DNA of 64,000 nt, taken from the NCBI RefSeq assembly GCF_000454065.1, contig NZ_KE695651.1, forward strand, positions 378,258 to 442,257, written 5' to 3'. The DNA is from Brevibacillus thermoruber 423. GTDB lineage: Bacteria > Bacillota > Bacilli > Brevibacillales > Brevibacillaceae. A model generated the notes under the pieces. It worked only from the letters and a program-made list of their open reading frames with translations. It was not told the origin of the DNA and searched no databases. The translations under genes and the position numbers were made by a program. This document shows, piece after piece, positions 34,732 through 44,733 of the stretch (its first letter is position 1; each line of letters begins with the position of its first letter).

Positions 34732-35175
34732 ATGGAAAAAACGTTTCTGATGGTGAAACCTGACGGCGTGCAGCGCAACCTGATCGGGGAAATCGTTTCC
34801 CGCTTTGAGAAAAAAGGCTTCCAACTGGTAGGCGCGAAGCTGATGAACGTCAGCCGCGAACTGGCCGAGAAGCACTACGCTGAACATAAAGAGCGCCCGT
34901 TCTTCGGCGAACTGGTCGACTTCATTACGTCCGGTCCGGTCTTTGCCATGGTATGGCAGGGCAACAACGTGATTGCGACCGCGCGCGCCATGATGGGCAA
35001 AACCAACCCGGCGGATGCGGCACCGGGCACCATCCGCGGCGACTTCGCCACTTCCGTGGGCATGAACATCATCCACGGTTCCGATTCCCCGGAAAGCGCC
35101 GAGCGCGAAATCGCTCTCTGGTTCAACGAAGGGGAAGTGCTCTCCTACGAAAAAACGATCCAACGCTGGATCTAA
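34732..35175 (+). CDS. ndk: Nucleoside diphosphate kinase
   Basis: A 147-residue NDP kinase. The phosphorylated histidine is in [12 protein letters not shown] (H114); [15 protein letters not shown] is at the N-terminus. ATG 34732 follows TGGAGG by ten bases. It has its own promoter and terminator, and lies between hepT and cheR as in B. subtilis. Confidence 0.97.
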   Translation: MEKTFLMVKPDGVQRNLIGEIVSRFEKKGFQLVGAKLMNVSRELAEKHYAEHKERPFFGELVDFITSGPVFAMVWQGNNVIATARAMMGKTNPADAAPGTIRGDFATSVGMNIIHGSDSPESAEREIALWFNEGEVLSYEKTIQRWI

Positions 35176-35186
35176 GAGGGATGGGG

Positions 35187-35217
35187 AAAGACTCCGCACG
35201 CGGGGTCTTTTTCTTTT
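35187..35217 (+). terminator. Terminator after ndk
   Basis: AAAGACTCCG/CGGGGTCTTT (35187-35196 with 35201-35210), four-base loop, T-rich tail. Confidence 0.9.
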
Positions 35218-35279
35218 TTCGCCAAATGTCAACAAAAATCGGCAGGATTTTGCAGAAAAAGGGCGAATCGCATGGATAA

Positions 35280-36182
<903 letters not shown>

Positions 36183-36257
36183 GGCGGACGTGCCCTTGGT
36201 ATATCCCTGCTGTTTTTTCCCAACACTAATGCTATCTACCAATAGGGGAGGAAGCAG

Positions 36258-36422
36258 ATGGACAAGCAAAAGGTCATCGAAGCATACCGACGCGGTCTGA
36301 TTACGCTTCAGGAGTGCGGGCAAATCCTCGGTGCGGAAAAGGAGCAGTTGGACAAACTCGTCCGCGCGAATCACCTCCGGCGGCCGCTTTCCTCTTATCT
36401 GACGGTGGATCATCACATGTGA
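36258..36422 (+). CDS. 54-residue protein with helix-turn-helix-like pattern
   Basis: A small frame starting MDKQKVIEAYRRGLITLQECG, with GGGGAGGAAG five bases before ATG 36258 and a terminator 20 bp after the stop. The first 40 residues (LITLQECGQILGAEKEQLDKLV) look like two helices around a tight turn. I do not recognise a family. Support rests on the ribosome-binding site and its placement as an isolated unit. Confidence 0.6.
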   Translation: MDKQKVIEAYRRGLITLQECGQILGAEKEQLDKLVRANHLRRPLSSYLTVDHHM

Positions 36423-36440
36423 GCGCCGCGAATCCGATTG

Positions 36441-36469
36441 ACGCTTCTCCTGCGAGGGAGAAGCGTTTT
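36441..36469 (+). terminator. Terminator after the 54-residue gene
   Basis: ACGCTTCTCC/GGAGAAGCGT (36441-36450 with 36457-36466), six-base loop, TTT. Confidence 0.88.
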
Positions 36470-36512
36470 GCCTGTCTGCGCAGGGCGTACGGACAGTTTG
36501 TCACTTTTGTAT

Positions 36513-36540
36513 TTGCACGGACTGACAGGTATGATATTAT
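36513..36540 (+). promoter_or_regulatory. Candidate promoter of the aro genes
   Basis: TTGCAC (36513-36518), 16 bp, TATTAT (36535-36540). A 13-codon frame with a strong ribosome-binding site (ATG 36588) lies between it and aroC; I do not claim it as a gene. Confidence 0.5.
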
Positions 36541-36616
36541 AACGCTTAAAAGTGATAAAGGACAGCACCCCGCGTCAGAGGAGGGGAATGCTGCCTGAGG
36601 ATGGAGGAAGCGAGAG

Positions 36617-37777
36617 ATGCGATACTTGACAGCAGGGGAATCTCACGGACCGCAGCTCACCGCCATTATTGAAGGCGTTCCGAGCAACCTGCCCTTTTCC
36701 GTCGAAGCGGTCAACGAGCAGTTGGCGAGACGGCAAAAGGGACACGGGCGCGGCCGGCGGATGCAGATTGAAAAAGACCAGGTGAAGGTGCTCTCCGGGG
36801 TTCGGCACGGATACACGACGGGCGCGCCGATCACGCTGGTCGTGGAAAACAAGGACTGGACGCACTGGCAGGGAATCATGAGCGCCGAGCCGGTGGAAGG
36901 AGCGGAAGAGAAGCGGCGCGTCTCCCGTCCCCGTCCGGGTCATGCCGATCTCAACGGCGCGATCAAGTACCATCAACGGGATATGCGAAATATTCTGGAA
37001 CGTTCCAGTGCGAGGGAAACGGCCATCCGCGTCGCAGTCGGGGCTGTTGCCCGGCAGCTATTGGCCGCCTTTGGCATCCGGATCGGCGGTCACGTGCTGC
37101 AGATCGGCGATGTGGTGGCCAAACGGCAGGACGTTACGCTGGACGAACTGATCGCCCGTTCCGAGGAATCCCCCGTGCGATGTCTGGACAAGGAAGCGGA
37201 GCCGCGCATGATGGCGGCGATCGACCAGGCCAAACAGGACGGCGATTCGCTCGGCGGCATCGTCGAAGTGATCGTGGAAGGCGTACCGATCGGGCTGGGC
37301 AGCCACGTCCAGTGGGACCGCAAGCTGGACGGTCGGCTGGCCCAGGCGATCATGAGCATCCAGGCGTTCAAAGGAGTGGAGATCGGGATTGGCTTCGCCG
37401 CGGCGGGCCTGCCCGGTTCCCAGGTGCATGACGAGATCGTGTGGAGCCAGGACACCGGATACAGCCGCAAGACAAACAACGCCGGCGGTCTGGAAGGCGG
37501 AATGACGACAGGCATGCCGATCGTCGTGCGCGGCGTGATGAAGCCGATTCCGACGCTGTACAAACCGTTGATGAGCGTGGACATCGACACCAAGGAGCCG
37601 TTTTCCGCCAGCATCGAACGTTCGGATAGCTGCGCTGTTCCTGCCGCCAGTGTCGTGGCCGAAGCGGTGGTCGCCTGGGAAATCGCTCGCGCCATGTGCG
37701 AAAAATTCCCGTCCGACTCAATGGACGACATGCTGGAAAACGTGCGCCAGTATCGCGCGTACACGGAGCGGTTCTGA
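36617..37777 (+). CDS. aroC: Chorismate synthase
   Basis: A 386-residue FMN-dependent enzyme converting EPSP to chorismate (named aroF in B. subtilis). Signatures are [43 protein letters not shown] and the late Arg/Asp cluster. GGAGGA sits eight bases ahead of ATG 36617. First gene of the aromatic supraoperon; its stop overlaps the aroB start (TGATG). Confidence 0.97.
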   Translation: MRYLTAGESHGPQLTAIIEGVPSNLPFSVEAVNEQLARRQKGHGRGRRMQIEKDQVKVLSGVRHGYTTGAPITLVVENKDWTHWQGIMSAEPVEGAEEKRRVSRPRPGHADLNGAIKYHQRDMRNILERSSARETAIRVAVGAVARQLLAAFGIRIGGHVLQIGDVVAKRQDVTLDELIARSEESPVRCLDKEAEPRMMAAIDQAKQDGDSLGGIVEVIVEGVPIGLGSHVQWDRKLDGRLAQAIMSIQAFKGVEIGIGFAAAGLPGSQVHDEIVWSQDTGYSRKTNNAGGLEGGMTTGMPIVVRGVMKPIPTLYKPLMSVDIDTKEPFSASIERSDSCAVPAASVVAEAVVAWEIARAMCEKFPSDSMDDMLENVRQYRAYTERF

Positions 37778-38877
37778 TGGCGGTCGAAACCCTTTACGTG
37801 GAGTTGGGGGAGCGCACGTATCCGATCGTGATCGGCGACGGTGTCATGCGGCAGGTGGCGGCCCTGCTGCAGGATGCGGGCATTTCCCCGGCGAGCCGGC
37901 TGTTTGTCATATCCGATGAGAACGTAGCCCCGCGCTATCTGCAGCCGCTGAAGCAGGCGCTGGAGACGGCGGGCTATCGCGTGACGGACTGCGTGATTCC
38001 CCCGGGAGAGCAGTCCAAAAGCCTGGCGGTTTACGAACAGGTGATGACAAGGGCCATCGAGGCGGGGCTCGACCGCAAATCGGCCATCCTTGCCCTGGGA
38101 GGCGGCGTGGTAGGCGATTTGGCCGGCTTTGCGGCCGCCACCTACATGCGGGGCATCGCCTTTGTGCAGGTGCCGACCACGCTGTTGGCGCACGACAGCT
38201 CGGTGGGCGGCAAGGTGGGGATCAACCATCCGCTGGGCAAAAATCTGATCGGCGCCTTTCACCAGCCGCGGCTGGTGCTGTACGATACGGCCGCGCTGCG
38301 CACGCTGCCTGAGCGGGAAGTGGCGGCCGGTTTTGCCGAGGTGATCAAGCACGGACTGATCGCCGACGAGTCGTTCGTCGACTGGCTGGAGGAGCATGCG
38401 GAGCGTCTGTGGCAGCTTGATGCTGAATGGGTGGGCCGCGCCATTCGCCGGGGATGTGCGATCAAAGCGGCGATCGTCTCGGCTGACGAGACGGAGCAGG
38501 GACAGCGCGCCCTGCTCAACCTGGGGCACACCTTTGGCCACGCGTTCGAAGCGCTGTGCGAATACGCCGTGTTGAACCACGGGGAGGCGATCTCCATCGG
38601 CATGTGCCTGGCCGCAAAAGTGGCCGAGCGCATCGGCTTTGCCCAGGCAGGCGTTTTTGCGCGGACGGAACGGCTGCTTCGCCTCTTCCGCCTGCCCACC
38701 GCCTGGCCAAACGGCCTGGAGCCGGAAGCCGTGCTGGACGTCATGAAGCGGGACAAAAAAGCCGTCGGCGGCAAGCTGGCCTTGGTGCTGCCGCGGGCCA
38801 TCGGGCAGGTGGAACTGGTCAAGGACGTGGATGAACAGGAGATATTGACAGCGATGAAAGAAGAAGCGGGGGCTTAG
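37777..38877 (+). CDS. aroB: 3-dehydroquinate synthase
   Basis: A 366-residue NAD- and zinc-dependent enzyme, second step of the shikimate pathway. Motifs are GGGVVGDLAGFAAATYMRGI, VPTTLLAHDSSVGGKVGIN, GFAEVIKHGLI and the metal His in NLGHTFGHAFE. Start ATG 37777 overlaps the aroC stop. Confidence 0.97.
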   Translation: MAVETLYVELGERTYPIVIGDGVMRQVAALLQDAGISPASRLFVISDENVAPRYLQPLKQALETAGYRVTDCVIPPGEQSKSLAVYEQVMTRAIEAGLDRKSAILALGGGVVGDLAGFAAATYMRGIAFVQVPTTLLAHDSSVGGKVGINHPLGKNLIGAFHQPRLVLYDTAALRTLPEREVAAGFAEVIKHGLIADESFVDWLEEHAERLWQLDAEWVGRAIRRGCAIKAAIVSADETEQGQRALLNLGHTFGHAFEALCEYAVLNHGEAISIGMCLAAKVAERIGFAQAGVFARTERLLRLFRLPTAWPNGLEPEAVLDVMKRDKKAVGGKLALVLPRAIGQVELVKDVDEQEILTAMKEEAGA

Positions 38878-38881
38878 AGAA

Positions 38882-39253
38882 ATGGGAGTGCGAGGAATCA
38901 GGGGAGCGATCACGATCGAGAACGACACGCAGGAAGAGATCGTTTCCGCCACCAAGCTGCTGCTGGAGGAGATGGTCAGCCGAAACGGCGTACGGGCTGA
39001 CGACATCGCCAGCATTCTCATCACCACGACGGAGGACATCAAGGCGACATTTCCGGCGCAGGCGGCGCGTCTCCTGGACGGATGGCAGTACGTGCCGCTC
39101 ATGTGCGCCAGGGAAATTCCCGTGCCGGGCAGTCTGCCCCGCTGTATCCGCGTGATGATGCACGTCAACACGGACAAGGCGGCGTCGGAAATACATCATG
39201 TGTTCATGCGCGATGCCGTCAAACTTCGTCCCGATTTGGCAAATCGCGGTTGA
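38882..39253 (+). CDS. aroH: Monofunctional chorismate mutase (AroH class)
   Basis: A 123-residue enzyme converting chorismate to prephenate. It matches the trimeric AroH type of B. subtilis (127): VRGIRGAITIENDTQEEI, LITTTEDIKATFPAQAAR and PLMCAREIPVPGSLPRCIRV. Four bases after aroB. The trp promoter -35 box overlaps its last codon. Confidence 0.96.
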   Translation: MGVRGIRGAITIENDTQEEIVSATKLLLEEMVSRNGVRADDIASILITTTEDIKATFPAQAARLLDGWQYVPLMCAREIPVPGSLPRCIRVMMHVNTDKAASEIHHVFMRDAVKLRPDLANRG

Positions 39254-39278
39254 CAATGTGGGCGTTCTCTTTTACCAT
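39250..39278 (+). promoter_or_regulatory. trp operon promoter
   Basis: TTGACA (39250-39255), 17 bp, TACCAT (39273-39278). It is placed like the B. subtilis trp promoter inside the aro supraoperon, right at the end of aroH. Transcription should begin near 39285. Confidence 0.8.
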
Positions 39279-39284
39279 AAAGTG

Positions 39285-39537
39285 AAACGAGGACGCCTCG
39301 TTTTACCGGTAATGCAATGATACCGGCTGAGAGTTGAGAGTGAGCAGAGCAGAGTTGAGAAGAGTTAGGCAGAGGAGAGAAGAGCGAGCCGGATGGACCA
39401 GCACAGACCAATCCAGGACTCTTCCTGGATTTTTCTTTTTCTCCCCCTATCTCTTCACCTGACAAACGGGCGGGTGCCGCGCCTGGAGCGGTTTTCCACG
39501 CGTGTAGGGCGCCCCGCGACGAGAGGTGAGAGAAGAG
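39285..39537 (+). promoter_or_regulatory. TRAP-controlled trp leader (attenuator)
   Basis: The leader carries a 5' stem-loop AAACGAGG/CCTCGTTT (39285-39292 with 39296-39303) right at the predicted start. A TRAP site of eleven NAG triplets follows, starting at 39331, 36, 42, 47, 52, 57, 62, 66, 72, 77 and 82 (ten GAG, one TAG; spacers mostly 2-3 nt). An intrinsic terminator lies at 39411-39440. An antiterminator (39379-39394 with 39411-39424) uses the last triplets and the terminator's 5' arm. The pairing TCACCT (39455-39460) with AGGTGA (39524-39529) could hide the trpE ribosome-binding site. The design is that of B. subtilis trp; the pairings are read by eye. Confidence 0.9.
39411..39440 (+). 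terminator. trp attenuator terminator
   Basis: ATCCAGGA/TCCTGGAT (39411-39418 with 39423-39430) with a four-base loop and TTTTCTTTTT. Its 5' arm also pairs in the antiterminator. Confidence 0.9.
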
Positions 39538-41055
39538 ATGTATTCCCCTACCCTGGCCGAGGTCCAGTCCCTTTCGGCCGACTATTCCCTGATTCCCGTA
39601 CGCATGACCCTGCTGGCAGATGAGGAGACGCCGATCCGAATCTACCAGAAAATTCGCACGCGCGATTCGTTTCTCCTGGAGAGCGTGGAAGGCGGAACGC
39701 GCTGGGCCCGATACTCGTTCATCGGAATGAATCCGTTTCAAACCGTGGAGGCGCGCGGGAAGCAGATCACCGTCCGCCGCCGCGGCGGGGAGACGCTGAC
39801 GTTCTGCGGCAATCCCGTTCACTTTTTACGCGAAGAGACGGCCCGCTTCACCAGTCCCAAACTGCAGGGGGCGCCCCGATTGTGCGGCGGTGCCGTGGGA
39901 TTCTTCGGTTACAACACCCTCCATTACTTCGAAAATCTGCCGTACCACCGGCAGGAAAGCCTGGATGTGCCGGACATGCGCTTTTGGTTTGTCGATGAGC
40001 TGATCGCGTTTGACCATCTCAAGCAGGAGATCCAGGTGATGGTGAATCTGCACGTCGACGCAGCCGATTCGCCGGAGTCGATCGCCCGCAAGTACGAACA
40101 GGTCTGCAGCCGGCTGGAGCAGCTTGCCGCGCAGGTGACCGCTCCGGCCGAGACGGACGGCAGCCGGATTCCTGTCGGCGCCGGCGCACAAGGCGGGCTG
40201 AAACTCGAGCCCAACATGAGCCGGGAGCAGTACGAACGGATGGTGGAACGGGCCAAGTCGTACATCGCGGCCGGCGACATCTTTCAAGTGGTGCTCTCCC
40301 AGCGTTTCCGCGTGCGCACGGACGTCGACCCGTTTGCCGTCTACCGGCTGCTGCGCACACTGAACCCTTCGCCGTACATGTACTACCTGCAGTACGACGG
40401 CGAGACGGTCGTCGGAACGTCGCCCGAGCTGCTGGTTCGGGTCGAGAACAATCGGGTGGAAATGCGGCCGATCGCCGGCACACGCAGGCGAGGGCGCACG
40501 GCGGAAGAAGACGAGGCCCTGGCCGCCGACCTCCTGGCCGATCCCAAGGAGCGGGCGGAGCACTACATGCTGCTTGACCTGGGGCGCAACGACGTGGGAC
40601 GCGTCGCCCGGTACGGCAGCGTCCGCGTGGAGGAAGCGCTGGTGATCGAGCATTACTCCCACGTCATGCACATGGTCTCCCATGTGACGGGAGAGCTGCG
40701 CGAAGGGCTGGATCCGTTCGACGCGCTGCTCTCCGCCTTCCCGGCGGGAACGGTGTCCGGCGCGCCCAAGCTGAGAGCGATGGAAATCATCGCCGAGCTG
40801 GAGCCGGACGCGCGCCATCTGTACGCCGGGGCGATTGGGTATTTCGGCTTTGACGGGACGCTGGAGACCTGCATTACGATCCGCACCCTCCTGTTCCAGA
40901 ACGGATACGCCTACGTGCAGGCGGGCGCCGGCATCGTCGCCGACTCTGTCCCGGCCAACGAGTATCAGGAAACGGTGAACAAAGCGGCAGCCATGCTCTC
41001 CGCTCTGGAGAAGGCGGAGCAGTTGTTTGCCCCAAAGGAGGAACAGCCATGCTGA
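39538..41055 (+). CDS. trpE: Anthranilate synthase component I
   Basis: A 505-residue chorismate-utilising enzyme. The N-terminal domain has the tryptophan-feedback motif LLES (in DSFLLESVEGG, about residue 42). The catalytic C-terminal domain shows AAGDIFQVVLSQRF, PSPYMYYL, PIAGTRRRG and AGTVSGAPK. Start at ATG 39538 behind GAGAGGTGAG. There is no trpG beside it; as in B. subtilis, the glutamine amidotransferase is probably shared with the folate genes elsewhere. It overlaps trpD by 7 bp. Confidence 0.97.
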   Translation: MYSPTLAEVQSLSADYSLIPVRMTLLADEETPIRIYQKIRTRDSFLLESVEGGTRWARYSFIGMNPFQTVEARGKQITVRRRGGETLTFCGNPVHFLREETARFTSPKLQGAPRLCGGAVGFFGYNTLHYFENLPYHRQESLDVPDMRFWFVDELIAFDHLKQEIQVMVNLHVDAADSPESIARKYEQVCSRLEQLAAQVTAPAETDGSRIPVGAGAQGGLKLEPNMSREQYERMVERAKSYIAAGDIFQVVLSQRFRVRTDVDPFAVYRLLRTLNPSPYMYYLQYDGETVVGTSPELLVRVENNRVEMRPIAGTRRRGRTAEEDEALAADLLADPKERAEHYMLLDLGRNDVGRVARYGSVRVEEALVIEHYSHVMHMVSHVTGELREGLDPFDALLSAFPAGTVSGAPKLRAMEIIAELEPDARHLYAGAIGYFGFDGTLETCITIRTLLFQNGYAYVQAGAGIVADSVPANEYQETVNKAAAMLSALEKAEQLFAPKEEQPC

Positions 41056-42074
41056 CAACAGCGTTGGAACACATATTGCGCGGACGTGATCTGGACCGTC
41101 TGACCGCCCGCCAGGCGATGGGCGAAATCATGGACGGCAGGGCCACCCCCGCCCAGATCGGCGCCTTTCTCGCCGGACTGCGGCTGAAGGGGGAACAGGT
41201 GGAGGAGATTATCGGCTTCGTTCAGGCGATGCGGGAGCGGGCGGTCCGGTTCCCGCTGGAACTGCCGGGCCTGGTGGACACGTGCGGCACGGGCGGGGAC
41301 GGCGCCCAGACGTTCAACATCTCCACCGCAGCCGCCATCGTGGCGGCCAGCGACGGCGTCTGCATCGCGAAACACGGCAACCGGGCGGTCTCCAGCAAGA
41401 GCGGCAGCGCGGACGTGCTGGAGGCGCTGGGCATTCCGATCACGCTGACGCCGGAAGCGGCGGCCGACTGCCTGCGGGTGACCAACCTGTGCTTCCTGTT
41501 CGCGCCGCTCTACCATCAGGCGATGAAGCACGCGGCCGGCCCGCGCAAGGAACTGGCGGTGCGGACCGTGTTCAACCTGTTGGGACCGCTGACCAATCCG
41601 GCGGGGGCCAAGCGGCAGCTCCTGGGCGTGTACGACGGGCAGCTTCTCCCCGCCGTGGCGGCAGTCCTGCGCGAACTGGACGTGGAACGGGCCCTGGTGG
41701 TGGCCGGGGCTGACGGCCTTGACGAATTGACCGTGACGGGGCCGAGCCGCATCGCCGAGCTGCGCGACGGCGTGATCCGCACGTACGAGATCGAGCCGGA
41801 ACAGTTCGGCTTGAGGCGGTATCCGATGGAGGAACTGCGCGGCGGCGACGCGTATGAAAACGCGACAATCATCCGCGAAGTGTTCGCCGGCAAGCGGGGA
41901 GCCGCCCGCGACATCGTCCTGCTTAACGCGGGCGCCATCCTGTACCTGGCGGATCGCACAATCAGCATAGAGGCAGGCGTGATCCGCGCCGCGGAGCTGA
42001 TCGACGACGGCGCGGTCCTGCGCAAACTTGAACAAATCCGGCAGGTGGCGGGAGGGATGATTCATGCTTCGTAA
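41049..42074 (+). CDS. trpD: Anthranilate phosphoribosyltransferase
   Basis: A 341-residue enzyme attaching PRPP ribose to anthranilate. The PRPP motif is DTCGTGGDGAQTFNIST (about residues 78-94), with KHGNRAVSSKSGSADVLE next. The start lies inside the end of trpE and the stop inside trpC, so translation is coupled. Confidence 0.97.
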   Translation: MLTTALEHILRGRDLDRLTARQAMGEIMDGRATPAQIGAFLAGLRLKGEQVEEIIGFVQAMRERAVRFPLELPGLVDTCGTGGDGAQTFNISTAAAIVAASDGVCIAKHGNRAVSSKSGSADVLEALGIPITLTPEAAADCLRVTNLCFLFAPLYHQAMKHAAGPRKELAVRTVFNLLGPLTNPAGAKRQLLGVYDGQLLPAVAAVLRELDVERALVVAGADGLDELTVTGPSRIAELRDGVIRTYEIEPEQFGLRRYPMEELRGGDAYENATIIREVFAGKRGAARDIVLLNAGAILYLADRTISIEAGVIRAAELIDDGAVLRKLEQIRQVAGGMIHAS

Positions 42075-42873
42075 GATCGTCGACGCCAAAAGGGAAGAAG
42101 TGGCCCGGCTGCACGCTTCCACGACCCTGCAGACGCTGCTGGATGAGGCGAAACGCATGCCCGCACCGCGCGGTTTTCGCTCGGCGCTGGCGGAAAGCGC
42201 ACGCCCCGTCAGCGTCATCGCGGAAGTAAAAAAGGCTTCGCCGTCCAAAGGCGTGATCCGTCCTGACTTTGACCCGGAGGGGATCGCAAGGGCCTACGCG
42301 GCGGCCGGTGCGGAGTGCATCTCCGTTCTGACGGACGAACCGTTTTTTCAAGGAAAGACCGAGTATCTGCGGAACATCCGCGCGGCGGTCGACCAGCCCC
42401 TGCTGCGCAAGGATTTTCTCATCGACGAATGGCAAATCGCCGAAGCCAGGGCGTGCGGCGCCGACTGCATCCTGCTCATCGCCGCGATTCTGGAGGGGGA
42501 GCAGCTTCGTGAGCTGTCGCAGACGGCGGAAGCGCTCGGCATGGACGTGTTGATCGAAGTGCACGACAGGCGTGAGCTGGAGATGGTGTTCCGCCATGTG
42601 ACACCGGCGCTGATCGGCATCAACAACCGCGACCTGCGGACGTTTCGGACAGACCTGGCGGTGACCCGCGATGTGGCGGCGGAGATTCCGCCCGGTGTCC
42701 TCATCGTCAGCGAAAGCGGCATTTCTTCCCCGGCGGACGTGGAGCGCGTGCGGCAGGCGGGCGCGCGGGCGATTTTGGTCGGGGAACACTTCATGCGGCA
42801 CGAGGATGTGGCCGAAGCCGTGATCCGGCTGGTGGGAGAGCGGGAAGGCGCCAGCCCGCAGGTGCGGTCGTGA
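42064..42873 (+). CDS. trpC: Indole-3-glycerol phosphate synthase
   Basis: A 269-residue TIM-barrel enzyme. Motifs are VIAEVKKASPSKGVI (phosphate and catalytic Lys), LTDEPFFQGKTEYL, LLRKDFLIDEWQI, LIGINNRDLRTF and VSESGI. It overlaps trpD by 11 bp, and its TGA overlaps the GTG of trpF. Confidence 0.97.
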   Translation: MLRKIVDAKREEVARLHASTTLQTLLDEAKRMPAPRGFRSALAESARPVSVIAEVKKASPSKGVIRPDFDPEGIARAYAAAGAECISVLTDEPFFQGKTEYLRNIRAAVDQPLLRKDFLIDEWQIAEARACGADCILLIAAILEGEQLRELSQTAEALGMDVLIEVHDRRELEMVFRHVTPALIGINNRDLRTFRTDLAVTRDVAAEIPPGVLIVSESGISSPADVERVRQAGARAILVGEHFMRHEDVAEAVIRLVGEREGASPQVRS

Positions 42874-43538
42874 CACGGATCAAGATTTGCGGCGTCAAGC
42901 GGGCGGAAACCCTCCGCCTGCTGGCCCGGCTGGATGTTGACTACGTGGGACTGGTCTTTGCCGAAAGCAGGCGGCGGGTGGATGCGCAGACGGCAGGGGC
43001 GCTGCTCGCGTCCGTACCGGATCATCCGCCGGCGGTCGGGGTGTTTGTCAACCCGACGGAAGCGGAGTTGGAGCACGTGCTGGCCCATGTGCCCCTTGCC
43101 GTGATTCAACTGCACGGGCAGGAATCGCCCGCCTTTTGCGAAAGCGTGCGGCAGCGGTTTTCCCTGCCGGTCTGGAAGGCGCTGGCGGTCGGGAGCGGCG
43201 AGCCGCTGGTGAATGTCGTAAACGCGTACCGGGGAGCAGCCGACGCGTTTCTGTTTGACACCTACGATCCCCGGCAGGCGGGCGGCACGGGCAAACGCTT
43301 TTCCTGGGAGCAGATTCCCCTGCTGCGGGAGTGGACGGCTCCCGCCCCCTGCATCATCGCAGGCGGCATCAACGCGGACAACGTGGCCGAGCTGGTGGGC
43401 GGATTCCGGCCCGCGATCATCGACGTGTCCAGCGGCGTGGAGAGCGACGGAGAAAAAGATGCGGAGAAAATCAGGCAATTCGTGGAGAGGGTGAGGGAAC
43501 ATGACCGTATCGCAGAAGGAAACGCGTACCGTGCCTGA
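42870..43538 (+). CDS. trpF: Phosphoribosylanthranilate isomerase
   Basis: A 222-residue TIM-barrel enzyme starting (GTG) [12 protein letters not shown], with [20 protein letters not shown] and the phosphate-binding AGGINADNV and DVSSGVE motifs. Its end overlaps trpB by 38 bp, a longer overlap than elsewhere in the operon. Confidence 0.96.
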   Translation: MTRIKICGVKRAETLRLLARLDVDYVGLVFAESRRRVDAQTAGALLASVPDHPPAVGVFVNPTEAELEHVLAHVPLAVIQLHGQESPAFCESVRQRFSLPVWKALAVGSGEPLVNVVNAYRGAADAFLFDTYDPRQAGGTGKRFSWEQIPLLREWTAPAPCIIAGGINADNVAELVGGFRPAIIDVSSGVESDGEKDAEKIRQFVERVREHDRIAEGNAYRA

Positions 43539-44733
43539 CGAACACGGACGCTTTGGACCATTTGGCGGCAAGTTTGTGCCGGAGACGCTGATGAGCGCCC
43601 TGGCGGAATTGGAACAGGCGTTTGCGGAAGCACGGCGCGATCCGTCGTTTCGCGCCGAGCTGGGGCAGCTGCTGCGCGAATACGCTGGACGGCCGACGCC
43701 TCTGACCTACGCCGACAAACTGACGGAAGCGCTGGGAGGCGCGCGCATCTACCTGAAGCGGGAGGACCTCAACCACACCGGGGCCCACAAGCTGAACAAC
43801 GCGCTGGGGCAGGGACTCCTGGCCAAGCGGATGGGCAAGACGTCCATCATCGCCGAGACCGGGGCGGGGCAGCACGGTGTGGCCAGCGCCACGGTAGCGG
43901 CCAAACTGGGGCTGTCCTGCAAGGTGTTCATGGGCGAAGAGGACATCAAGCGGCAGGCGCTGAACGTGTTTCGCATGAAGCTGCTCGGAGCGGAGGTGAT
44001 CCCCGCCGTCTCCGGTTCCCGCACGCTGAAAGACGCGACCAACGAAGCGATCCGCTACTGGGTCTCCCATGTGGATGAGACGTTTTACGTGATCGGCTCG
44101 GTCGTGGGCCCCCATCCGTATCCCTACATGGTGCGGGAGTTCCAGAAAATCATCGGCGAAGAAACGCGCAGCCAGATCCTGGAGCAGGTGGGCCGCCTTC
44201 CCGATGAAGTGATCGCCTGCGTGGGCGGAGGCAGCAACGCGATCGGCATGTTTTACCCGTTCCTGCAGGACGAGACCGTTGCCCTGCGCGGCGTGGAGGC
44301 GGCCGGACAGGGCGTGGATACCGACAAGCACGCGGCGACGCTTTCCCTCGGACGGCCCGGCGTGATTCACGGCGCGATGACGTATCTCTTGCAGGATCAG
44401 TACGGGCAGGTGCAGGAAGCGCACTCCATCTCGGCCGGGCTGGATTACCCGGGCGTGGGACCCGAGCATGCCTACCTGAAGGAAACCGGACGGGTGCAGT
44501 ACACCTCCGTCACGGACCGGGAGGCGCTGGAGGCGGTTCAACTGCTCTGCCGGACGGAGGGGATCATCCCGGCATTGGAGAGCGCCCACGCCGTGGCCGA
44601 GGCGGTCAAACGGGCGCCGCAGATGGGAGCGGATCAAGTCCTGGTCATCTGTCTGTCGGGCCGTGGAGACAAAGACGTGGCGACGATCCAGGCCGCGCTG
44701 GACGACGAACGGAGAGGGGGAGACGCACAATGA
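43501..44733 (+). CDS. trpB: Tryptophan synthase beta chain
   Basis: A 410-residue PLP enzyme joining indole and serine. The PLP lysine is in [15 protein letters not shown], the glycine loop in [13 protein letters not shown], and the monovalent-cation and indole tunnel residues lie in [16 protein letters not shown] and [14 protein letters not shown] 43501 has GAGAGGGTGAGG upstream. trpB1-type. Confidence 0.97.
   Translation: MTVSQKETRTVPDEHGRFGPFGGKFVPETLMSALAELEQAFAEARRDPSFRAELGQLLREYAGRPTPLTYADKLTEALGGARIYLKREDLNHTGAHKLNNALGQGLLAKRMGKTSIIAETGAGQHGVASATVAAKLGLSCKVFMGEEDIKRQALNVFRMKLLGAEVIPAVSGSRTLKDATNEAIRYWVSHVDETFYVIGSVVGPHPYPYMVREFQKIIGEETRSQILEQVGRLPDEVIACVGGGSNAIGMFYPFLQDETVALRGVEAAGQGVDTDKHAATLSLGRPGVIHGAMTYLLQDQYGQVQEAHSISAGLDYPGVGPEHAYLKETGRVQYTSVTDREALEAVQLLCRTEGIIPALESAHAVAEAVKRAPQMGADQVLVICLSGRGDKDVATIQAALDDERRGGDAQ

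Noticed and set aside
36588-36629. A 13-codon leader peptide before aroC with a strong ribosome-binding site.
   Set aside because: It has no run of Trp, Tyr or Phe codons and no accompanying attenuator hairpin.
39521-39537. GAG repeats around the trpE ribosome-binding site as a second TRAP site.
   Set aside because: Only three or four triplets with irregular spacing; more simply explained by the ribosome-binding sequence and its pairing with 39450-39460.
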